This document shows positions 15,885-23,124 of a DNA stretch of 39,705 nucleotides, one piece after another. Source of the stretch: an uncultured Clostridia bacterium (lineage in GTDB: Bacteria; Bacillota; Clostridia; Christensenellales; Borkfalkiaceae); the NCBI GenBank assembly GCA_947625695.1, contig CANQPO010000013.1:1-39705 (forward strand). Direction: 5' to 3'. The position numbers and the translations under genes were made by a program. Numbering within the stretch: position 1 is the stretch's first letter; every line of letters starts with the position of its first letter. The notes under the pieces were generated by a model. It had not been told where the DNA came from. It did not search any database and was given only the letters and a program-made list of their open reading frames with translations.

Positions 15885-17372
15885 CTACTTCCCCTTTTTC
15901 CCTTTCACGCTGTCTTTCATCATCTCCACGCAGGAACGTTTCATAAATGCAATCAGCGGGATGAGCACCGATAAGACGGGCACAATAAAGCTGAATCCCG
16001 CCAAAATGAGCACGTTCCAACCCGTTAAAACATAGCGCGAAACGCCGATGTAGTATTCCTCAAGTCCCCTCAGAATAAAGCGGTAATAAAGCCCCAAAAG
16101 CAGGGCGAGCGCGACCAAAAAGATGAAGAAACACATGACGAGGGTGCCGCAGAGATAGATGAGGGCGATCTTCTTTTTACTCCCGCCCAAGGAGCGCAAT
16201 ATGCCGATCTGTTTGCGGCTGCGTTCGAGCAACGCCGTCATAAGGTAGGCGTTCAAAACAATGCAGAGCACGGCAAAAATGCTGCCGGTCCCGCACAGCA
16301 GGAAAAGGTCGCGCCGTCTGCCGGACAAGGTGAATAAGTCCTCGAACTCATCCATTGTTTTGGGGTAGAGGTCGAACTCGGACAAAAGATAGATAAAACG
16401 ATACAAACCGAGATCTAATGGTGTCCCTGTCGTCCGATATGCGTATTCCATAAGGTCGAGGGCGACGTCCACGCATTTTGCGATCGTCTCGCGGTCCTTC
16501 GGCGCGGGGGCGAAGAGACTACGCGGCGCCTTTTCCGAAAGAAAGGTCTCCTCCCATTCTTGTGAGACAAAGATCCTCCCCGTGGGCGAGTCGAAGCGGA
16601 TGCCGAAGCGGGATGGGTCGAAACCGGTATCAACAACACCCACGATCGCGACCTCGAAAAGCTCGGGAGTTGCCCCGCCATGCGAACCGAGGATCCCCTC
16701 CTCCGTGGAATACTCGACGACGATCGTTTTGCCGATGAGGTCCTGCGGGGTTTCGATTCTTTCGACGGCGCACTCCTCATCGAGATACCAATAACCGTCC
16801 TCACACGGGAGGTTCGCCCCTATGACTTCCGGGTTGTAGGCGGGAGAGCCGTCCTCCCACTTCCCGTCCTTTGCAAGATGGTAATTCTTTCGCACGTTGC
16901 GGTAGCCGTATTCGTGGAAATACTCGAACTCGCATTCGCTGACGGCGATTTCGTAGAGTGTTTCGGGAGCTCTGCCCGCCAAAAAACCAAAGCCGAACTC
17001 GTCTGCGGCAGTGAGCAACCCGAGCTCTTCGTAGTACTCCCCGCCGCCCGCGCGGTCGAGTTCGATTTTGCATTCGTAGTCGCGTGCAAAGGAGAGTCCC
17101 GTTCTTTGCTCGATCTCGGCAACATGCTCGGGGGTATAATAGGTTCTCCCAAGCTCGTTTTGCCCCGTGTAGTAAATGTATTCAAATCCCGTTCGCTCGA
17201 GAAAGTTGGAGTAACCGCGCACGATGTAGTCCCGTTCGTTGTAGGTATAGCCCATGGTGACGAATGCGAAGAGGGCAAAAGAGAAAGCCGAGAGGACGAT
17301 CGTAATGACGCGCGTGATCCATTTCCCGTACAGGGAAAGTTTGAGCGCATGGATAAACGGAAGATTTTTCAT
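15885..17372 (-). CDS. FtsX-type ABC transporter permease
   Basis: 495 aa from the ATG at 17372, preceded by GGAGG at 5 nt; the start given by the longest frame (17429) has no such site. N-terminal helix, an extracellular domain of about 280 residues, then three C-terminal helices with RKQIGILRSLGGSKKKIALI, the FtsX loop. The tail (AFMKRSCVEMMKDSVKGKKG) matches the pseudogene permease at 17831. No Xre gene stands directly in front; the pseudogene cassette does. It needs an ATPase from elsewhere, most simply the one at 11806. Confidence 0.87.
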   Translation of the reverse strand: MKNLPFIHALKLSLYGKWITRVITIVLSAFSFALFAFVTMGYTYNERDYIVRGYSNFLERTGFEYIYYTGQNELGRTYYTPEHVAEIEQRTGLSFARDYECKIELDRAGGGEYYEELGLLTAADEFGFGFLAGRAPETLYEIAVSECEFEYFHEYGYRNVRKNYHLAKDGKWEDGSPAYNPEVIGANLPCEDGYWYLDEECAVERIETPQDLIGKTIVVEYSTEEGILGSHGGATPELFEVAIVGVVDTGFDPSRFGIRFDSPTGRIFVSQEWEETFLSEKAPRSLFAPAPKDRETIAKCVDVALDLMEYAYRTTGTPLDLGLYRFIYLLSEFDLYPKTMDEFEDLFTLSGRRRDLFLLCGTGSIFAVLCIVLNAYLMTALLERSRKQIGILRSLGGSKKKIALIYLCGTLVMCFFIFLVALALLLGLYYRFILRGLEEYYIGVSRYVLTGWNVLILAGFSFIVPVLSVLIPLIAFMKRSCVEMMKDSVKGKKGK

Positions 17373-17409
17373 TGCGACCTCCGAAAAAATTTTGGCACAG
17401 ACGTGATTT

Positions 17410-17826
17410 AGAATGCCCCCACCCGTCACCTACGGTGCCGCCCTCCCCCAACAAGTTGGGAGAGGGCTAAGGCCTACCCCTTCAAGGGGGAGGCTCCCGC
17501 GTAGCGGGTGGTGGGGGTTCTCGCCGTCCCTAATTTGTCATTTCGAGCGGAGCATTCTCAATTTGTCATTTCGAGCGGAGCATTCTCAATTTGTCATTTC
17601 GAGCGGAGCCGCAGGCGAAGTCGAGAAATCTCGCCTTATGATAATGCGGTAGAGATGTCTCGACTACGCTCGACATGACGTGATTTGGGAAAGGTGCTCT
17701 GCTTCCCCTTGGCTACCCCTTGAGGGGAGCCGAGGGTTTGCCCACCCCCTTAGTCCCCCTCCCGAGGAGGGGGTTCCGCTTTCATACCCCCTCCGTGGGA
17801 GGGGGTAGGGGGTGGGGCGTCCAATT
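17410..17826. repeat. Repeat cluster with a 28-bp tandem array
   Basis: 17412-17520 is GC-rich family B-like DNA (CCCCAACAAGTTGGGAGAGG). The unit AATTTGTCATTTCGAGCGGA starts at 17532, 17560 and 17588, an exact 28-bp period of the head of family A. A family A remainder follows to about 17700 and family B from 17737 to 17826. No gene between 17373 and 17830. Confidence 0.8.
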
Positions 17827-17830
17827 TCCC

Positions 17831-18941
17831 CTACTTCCCCTTTTTCCCTTTCACGCTGTCTTTCATCATCTCCACGCAGGAGCGGCGCATGAAGAGCCTT
17901 AGCGGAAGCAGTACAGACAAAACGGGCACAACAAAGCTGATCCCCGCCAAGATGAGCACTGTCCAACCGCTGTAAACAAATTTGGGCACACCGAACCATT
18001 CATCCGTCATGCGCGGTACGATATAACCGTAATTGATCGCCAAACTCATTGCAAGCGCCACCAAAAAGATGATCCCCGACAGCATGAGCGTACCGATCAA
18101 AAAGTAGCCCGAAACCCGCCTTCGGCTCGCGCCCAAAGAGCGCATAATCCCGATCTGCTTGCGTTTCTTGTTCATCATGGCAGTCATGAGATAGCTTGTC
18201 AAAACAATTGCAAAAACGCAGAAAATTGCCCCCTCGACTCCCCATACCAACGCTTGCGCGCTTTTCCAGCCTGAAAAAAAATAATTGGGGCTGTTGATGT
18301 CTTTTATCTCCAACAGTCTATCCATTTCAACCAGACCCATCGCGGGAACACGTTCAATCGCTTCGGGATGTTGTTGAAGATGCTCCTCAACGAAATCTTT
18401 GGTCAGTGTGATACATTTGCGCAAATGGGCGTCATCGTGCCGTGCTGATTGCGATCTCATGAACGTTCTCGGGATATCTTCCCGCAACGGGCCGGAATCC
18501 AAACCCTTCGTAGACCTCCTCGCTGCCCACAATGGCCATGTTATTTGTTTGGTTGTTTAGGTTGTTATAGATCTCTGCTTTCTCGGGGGTACTATAATCG
18601 GAAGGTAGGATGTATTCGTATTGCCCAAAATCACTGTTCGCAATCATTTTGTCATAAAGATAGACATAGGGCAGCTCCGTTGTCTCCTGAATGCGTGCGG
18701 CTTCCCCGCTCGTCCACTCCCTATATTGCAACATGACGGAGAAATTCACATAGGGGTATATGTTTTCCAGGAAATGGCGATAAGCGCGCAGCAAGTGATT
18801 GTCTTCGTTGTATGTAAAAGCCATGGAAGCAAGCGAAAAGAGCGTAAAGCTGAATGCAGAGAGGAGGATCGTGATCCCCTTCAGGAGCCACTTTCCGCGA
18901 AGAGTGAGTTTCAGTGATGTATAAACGGGATTGATCTTCAT
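17831..18941 (-). pseudogene. FtsX-type permease, broken (Xre-linked cassette 2)
   Basis: The 5' part (18941-18432) reads MKINPVYTSLKLTLRGKW and continues to EIAISTAR and stop. The 3' part (to 17831) continues in another frame from about RHDDAHLRKCITLTKDF through three C-terminal helices to SVKGKKGK. Compared with the permease at 13164, about 200 residues of the extracellular domain are missing at the junction near 18435, and the frame changes there. The region before the ATG has also lost the promoter and ribosome site present in cassette 1: the regulatory box joins almost directly to the ATG. The gene is therefore probably dead, although the C-terminal half could in principle be expressed alone. 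Confidence 0.8.
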
Positions 18942-18945
18942 GACA

Positions 18946-18992
18946 GAAATACTGTAACTTTTTGCACCAAGACTTGCTACTTTTGCGACAAA
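18946..18992 (-). promoter_or_regulatory. Truncated copy of the regulatory box
   Basis: Shares AATACTGTAACTTTTTG and TTGCTACTTTTGCGACAAAT with the boxes at 14904 and 15567, but lacks the GTGTGTAAA side, the -10 and the ribosome site that follow in cassette 1. Confidence 0.6.
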
Positions 18993-18996
18993 TTTG

Positions 18997-19569
18997 CTAT
19001 TCGTGCTGTTCTTTGCCCTGTTCTGCGCTCCGTTGCTTCTTCTGTCTTTTCCATCGCAGGAAAAACATGACCGCAACGGCGATCACCACGGCGCAGAGAA
19101 CGATCACCAAAAACCAGAATAAGACGGCATAGTCCATGTGAGCTTCCATTATGACCACAGTCCCATGCCCTATATCAGAAATAAAGGCTATTTCGCCGCA
19201 GATATACAGCGCCAGAGCGAGAACGGGCACAAGACAGCAGAGCGCGATCAGCGCATTCCGCCTTCTTTTTTTCTTCTTTTCCTCGGCTTGCATTTGCAGG
19301 AACAGCTGTATCGCGGCTCGTTCGTTTGTTTGCGCAGGAGCTTGCTCGGAAGTCCGCTCCGCAGTTTCGGCGACGGCCGCCTCTTCTGCAAGTTCCGAGT
19401 AGTCCACGCCGAGCGCATGGCAAATGTTTTTTATGTCCTCCGCGCGCGGAACGGCGCGGCCATTCTCCCAACGGCACACCGTCTGCCGCGAAACGCCGAC
19501 CTCTTCCGCCAATCTTTCCTGCGAAATGCCGCGTAGCTTCCGCAGATGTTTTAACTTTACCGTATCCAT
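18997..19569 (-). CDS. Membrane-anchored Xre-family regulator (copy 2)
   Basis: 190 aa, nearly identical to copy 1: N-terminal helix-turn-helix (GISQERLAEEVGVSRQTVCR), charged linker, two membrane helices, and a slightly different tail (RSAEQGKEQHE). Differences cluster in the loop between the helices (FISDIGHGTVVIMEAHMDYA against FISNTGAETVVITVAHMDYA), the part expected outside the cell. It remains intact although its permease partner is broken. The promoter differs from that of copy 1: a good -35/-10 pair lies so close to the ATG that the mRNA is probably leaderless. It may still control the permeases at 15885 or 13164 through the shared boxes. Confidence 0.85.
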   Translation of the reverse strand: MDTVKLKHLRKLRGISQERLAEEVGVSRQTVCRWENGRAVPRAEDIKNICHALGVDYSELAEEAAVAETAERTSEQAPAQTNERAAIQLFLQMQAEEKKKKRRRNALIALCCLVPVLALALYICGEIAFISDIGHGTVVIMEAHMDYAVLFWFLVIVLCAVVIAVAVMFFLRWKRQKKQRSAEQGKEQHE

Positions 19570-19575
19570 AAATAT

Positions 19576-19604
19576 ATTATATCATATCTTACGCGCAATT
19601 TCAA
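19576..19604 (-). promoter_or_regulatory. Promoter of Xre copy 2 (leaderless mRNA)
   Basis: On the minus strand TTGAAA (19599-19604), 17-bp spacer, TATAAT (19576-19581), then only 6 nt to the ATG at 19569. The start point must fall at or next to the A of the ATG. Confidence 0.75.
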
Positions 19605-19656
19605 GGGTTGCACGAAAAAATGTCATGCGCTCTGCCGCCCCTCCCTCCTTGCTGTC

Positions 19657-19845
19657 CCCTACTGTCATTTCGAGCGGAGCATTCTCAATTTGTCATTTCG
19701 AGCGGAGCCGCAGGCGAAGTCGAGAAATCTCGCCTTATGATAATGCGGTGGAGACCCATTCGACTCCACTTCGTTCCGCTCAGGGTGACATTTTAGAAAG
19801 GAGCCCACCCCCTTAGTCCCCCCTCCTCAGGAGGAGGACGCTTTC
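19657..19845. repeat. Family A (tandem) then family B repeats
   Basis: Two tandem heads of family A (CTGTCATTTCGAGCGGAGCA at about 19661, then AATTTGTCATTTCG 28 bp later), a remainder matching 17600-17640 and 15776-15825, and family B (CCACCCCCTTAGTCCCCCCT) from 19803. No gene between 19570 and 19870. Confidence 0.75.
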
Positions 19846-19870
19846 TTGTCTATATTTCAGACAAAAAAAT

Positions 19871-20815
19871 TCACTTCATTTCCCTTTCCCAAAATGCAAG
19901 GCTGTGCGGGAACTTCCACAAAAGCGCCCAGCGATAGTGCAAAAAGAACCGCTGCGGAAGTTGGGAGAGCGCCTCCTTCATCTCCCCTTTGAACGCCTCG
20001 TCCTCCCGCTCCTCTTGGGTGCGTTTTGCGAATTCTTCTTCCTGCGCGCGCAGTTCGGAGAAGAAGTTCACCGTCTGCACACTGCTCCGCACGAGGTCGA
20101 ATAAAAGCCCAAAAAGCGCGCACCCGCCGACGATCCACTCTGCAACGGGCGGCAACTCGCGGGAATAAAACGAGCCGAGGAACATGAGGAGCAATACGCT
20201 CGCAAGCGTAAAGAACGTCCTGCCGAAGTCCCATAGGAGTTCTTTCCGCCTCCGTTTGCACAAGATCGCCTTCCCCGCTGTCCAGAGAACAGCACAAGCA
20301 CAATAGACGATCGCCGTGCAGAGATAGAGATGATCGCCAAAAGCGGGAATGACGTGTTCCAACAGGTAAAGCAGGTACCCGACCGCCACGAGCAAAATGA
20401 CATGCAGGGCGACGGGGAACACCCCAAAGGAATTGAGGCGGAAAGACTTGTGCCGCACGCAGTCGAAAAGATAGTGCAGGAGCCAATCAAAGACGCCGAC
20501 AAGGGTAAACACCCAAAGATAGCGGGGCAAAATTCGGTTGTACCCCCATTGTTGATCGGTCAAGAAGAACTTCACGCTCTCGGGCATGTCGCGCTGATAG
20601 AGGGCTTGGAAGAAGATCATTACAAGCAAAACAAGCGCCGCAAAGAGAAAGAAGGAGAACACCGTGGTGTAGGACGGGAGCTTGACGCCCCGCTTTCCGT
20701 CCCGTATGCGCGAAAGGAGCACGCGGGAAAGGAGGAGACGGTAGCCATAGCACGCCCCCGCGCCGAGGAGGAGAACGCCGAAGAAGGATAAAAGCAAGAT
20801 ACCCATTACGCTCAT
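19871..20815 (-). CDS. Multi-pass membrane protein paired with a LytTR regulator
   Basis: 314 aa, family not recognised. About seven hydrophobic segments: residues 3-25, 50-72, 98-118, 130-152, 160-180, 198-218 and 222-242. A cytosolic charged tail follows (RAQEEEFAKRTQEEREDEAF) with coiled-coil character. Its start overlaps the end of the LytTR gene by 4 bp (20812-20815), so the pair is co-translated. LytTR proteins without a receiver domain are often inhibited or signalled by a membrane partner encoded next door; that is the likely role here, but it is inferred from the layout only. Confidence 0.75.
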   Translation of the reverse strand: MSVMGILLLSFFGVLLLGAGACYGYRLLLSRVLLSRIRDGKRGVKLPSYTTVFSFFLFAALVLLVMIFFQALYQRDMPESVKFFLTDQQWGYNRILPRYLWVFTLVGVFDWLLHYLFDCVRHKSFRLNSFGVFPVALHVILLVAVGYLLYLLEHVIPAFGDHLYLCTAIVYCACAVLWTAGKAILCKRRRKELLWDFGRTFFTLASVLLLMFLGSFYSRELPPVAEWIVGGCALFGLLFDLVRSSVQTVNFFSELRAQEEEFAKRTQEEREDEAFKGEMKEALSQLPQRFFLHYRWALLWKFPHSLAFWEREMK

Positions 20816-21267
20816 ATGCCGAACCTCCTCTTGAATTCCGCATAATAGGTGCGGGAGACGGAGGTGCGGATGCCGCCCTCCAAGATGAGTTCGAAGCGGC
20901 TGCCGAGCGCGGGGACGATTTTGACGAGCTTCTTTCGGTTGATGATCGCCGATTGGTTGACCCGCACGAAATCGTCGGAAGGAAGCTCTCCCTCGATGAC
21001 ATAGAGGCGTTCGCGCAGGCGGAATTTTTCTCCCCTGCTGTGGAAGATGAGATCGTGGTTAAAGCTCTCGACCATGGCGATCTCTTCGCGGTCGAGAAGC
21101 ACGTTTTCCCCGCGCTCGTTCTGCACGAGAAAGCGGTCGGGAAAGAAATTCTCCTCCGAGAGGACGAGTTCGCCGTCGGCAGACACGGTAAAACCGCCCG
21201 CGCGTAGCATGCGCTCGAGCTCTTCCCGCTTTTCTTCTCTGCAACAGAGCCTGACCTTTACGTCCAT
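20812..21267 (-). CDS. LytTR-domain transcription regulator
   Basis: 151 aa. The C-terminal part from about residue 50 is a LytTR DNA-binding domain: ENVLLDREEIAMVES, FRLRERLYVIEGELP, then FVRVNQSAIINRKKLVKIV and TSVSRTYYAEFKRRFG. The N-terminal 45 residues form a small alpha/beta segment, not a phosphoacceptor receiver domain, as in the short LytTR regulators that act with membrane partners. The gene is followed by its membrane partner with a 4-bp overlap. LytTR proteins commonly control bacteriocin, competence or transporter genes, which would suit the permease array downstream. Confidence 0.88.
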   Translation of the reverse strand: MDVKVRLCCREEKREELERMLRAGGFTVSADGELVLSEENFFPDRFLVQNERGENVLLDREEIAMVESFNHDLIFHSRGEKFRLRERLYVIEGELPSDDFVRVNQSAIINRKKLVKIVPALGSRFELILEGGIRTSVSRTYYAEFKRRFGI

Positions 21268-21382
21268 GATCTTATCCCGTTACTTATAGGATTGCCTTTA
21301 TAAATTCCCTTCTTAGCATAGCACAAAACCGCAAATTCCGCAACCGCTCCGTCGCAAGCGGACGAAATTTTGTCGTATATGG

Positions 21383-21415
21383 AAAAGGACATGCCGAATA
21401 AAGCATGCCCTTTTT
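21383..21415 (-). terminator. Intrinsic terminator after the nucleotidase gene
   Basis: AAAAGGACATGC (21383-21394) pairs with GCATGCCCTTTTT (21403-21415). On the minus strand the stem GGGCATGC/GCATGTCC is followed by TTTTCC. It isolates the LytTR pair from the nucleotidase operon. Confidence 0.75.
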
Positions 21416-21438
21416 CGCAGAAAATTTCTTTCGTGCCT

Positions 21439-23106
21439 TTATTTGACCTCAATCCGGCCCTGCGGCAGAGCGTATTCCTCCCCCACCGCGCCGTGAAGGT
21501 TTTCCATGAGATAGGTCATTAAGATCTCATAATCTGTCATGCCCTCGTCGATGATGAGTTCGTTGTCCGTGAACATATTCAGCCCGTCTCCGCCTTGCTT
21601 GATGAGATAGTTGTGGGAGGCCACCGTATAGACTTTATCGGGCAGGAGCTCCGTATAATTGCCGTTTTCGTCAAGCACCATGACGTCCTTCACTCTCCGA
21701 GCGGCCACGCGGCTGAAATTTCCATGCTCATCCGTCTCCACCGTGGAGCTTACAGAGGCGTCGATCGTATATTTCAGCCCCGACACCTGCAAAAAGCCGC
21801 CGCATTCCCCCACCGCGTTTTCGCCGTCGCTCGGGCTTGGAAGGCAGAAGCGGCTCGCCATCTCCAACGCGTCAAGGATCTCCTGCCCCGTCGCCTTCAC
21901 GACGCACAGGGAGTTTCCGTAGGGATGCACGCTCAGCATATCCCCATAGGTGATCTCGCCCGCGGGAAGATCCGCGCGGATACCGCCCCCGTTCACAAGC
22001 GCGATGTCCGCCCCCGAAATTGCCCTGTATGCGTCCGCGCAGAAGTCCCCCAAATTGGTCTCCCTGTTGCGGACAAGGCGAATGCCCGAATCGGAGACGG
22101 TGGTAAGTGCGACTTCAGCTGTGCCGATGTGCTTATTGAGCTCGGCTTCGAACTGCTCCTCCATGCTCTTTATACAGTCCGACATTTCGCCGTCCCTCTC
22201 CGCATACTCCCCAATGAGCCCCGTCTGGAGAATTCCGCTTGCGGTGATGGTGAGGCGGCCGATATTGTGAAGCCCCGTACCCGTGGAGGACAAGAGCGTC
22301 TTCTCCCCATCCTCGTTTTTGACGACGTCGCAGGAAATTTCGCTGTGGGAATGGCCGTCGAGCACGACGTCGATCCCCCTTGTGTTTTCGATCAGCTCAC
22401 GGGAGGTAAAGGGCGAGGAGGACGCGTCCGTCCCGAGATGGGCAAGCACGACAACATGATCCGCGCCGCCCTTCAAACAGGCGTCCACGTTCTCCTGCAC
22501 TCGTCCGTATAATTCTTCGCCGCTTCCCCCGCAGAAATCGTACACATACTTCCCGTTCTCATCGCAAAAGTAGGCGGGAACGGATTTTGCGATGCTCTCC
22601 GGCGTGGATACCCCGATGAAGGCGACTTTCACCTCGCCGTAGGATACGATTTGATAGGACAGGAGGCGGGAGAGAAAGGCCGCGTTCCCCTCCCCCGAAT
22701 AATTGATGTTGCAGCCGAGATACTGCGCGCCGCTTATCTCCATGAGCCGGTCGAGCTGTTCCATCCCATAGCCGAACTCATGGTTTCCGAGCACCGCGAA
22801 GTCATAGCCCGCTCTGTTCATAAGTTCCGCGGGATATTCCCCCTTCGAAACCGTTCCGATGACGTCCCCCTGCAAGGCGTCCCCGCAGTCAACAAGTGTG
22901 ACATATGGGGTTTGTTGCTCGCACCACTGCTTATATGCCACGAGCCCCGCATAGCCGATGTCGTCGTCTATGGCGCAGTGCACGTCGTTGGTGTATAAAA
23001 TGATGACGTCATCCTCTGCCTTCGTTGCATTGCAGCCGCCCAAAAGCAGCGTAGCCGCAAGGAGAGCGGCGAGGAGGCAGGAAAGTTTTTTTTGAGATGT
23101 CCGCAT
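21439..23106 (-). CDS. 5'-nucleotidase / UshA-family metallophosphatase lipoprotein
   Basis: 555 aa. The signal peptide ends in the lipobox LLGGC, so the protein is a lipoprotein outside the cell. The N-terminal calcineurin-like phosphoesterase domain (about 32-290) shows the metal ligands YTNDVH, DCGDALQGD, LGNHEFGYG and DGHSHSE. The C-terminal 5'-nucleotidase substrate domain (about 320-540) shows NLGDFCADA, NGGGIRADLPAGEI and VASHNYLIKQGGDG. The enzyme would release phosphate and nucleosides from nucleotides or related esters. It begins 18 bp after the ABC importer fusion gene on the same strand, so the two probably form a scavenging operon ending at the 21383 terminator. Confidence 0.93.
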   Translation of the reverse strand: MRTSQKKLSCLLAALLAATLLLGGCNATKAEDDVIILYTNDVHCAIDDDIGYAGLVAYKQWCEQQTPYVTLVDCGDALQGDVIGTVSKGEYPAELMNRAGYDFAVLGNHEFGYGMEQLDRLMEISGAQYLGCNINYSGEGNAAFLSRLLSYQIVSYGEVKVAFIGVSTPESIAKSVPAYFCDENGKYVYDFCGGSGEELYGRVQENVDACLKGGADHVVVLAHLGTDASSSPFTSRELIENTRGIDVVLDGHSHSEISCDVVKNEDGEKTLLSSTGTGLHNIGRLTITASGILQTGLIGEYAERDGEMSDCIKSMEEQFEAELNKHIGTAEVALTTVSDSGIRLVRNRETNLGDFCADAYRAISGADIALVNGGGIRADLPAGEITYGDMLSVHPYGNSLCVVKATGQEILDALEMASRFCLPSPSDGENAVGECGGFLQVSGLKYTIDASVSSTVETDEHGNFSRVAARRVKDVMVLDENGNYTELLPDKVYTVASHNYLIKQGGDGLNMFTDNELIIDEGMTDYEILMTYLMENLHGAVGEEYALPQGRIEVK

Positions 23107-23124
23107 TGTGATTCTTCCCGAAAG

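Noticed and set aside
17532-17615. CRISPR-like array
   Set aside because: The 28-bp units are directly adjacent with no unique spacers and no cas genes nearby.
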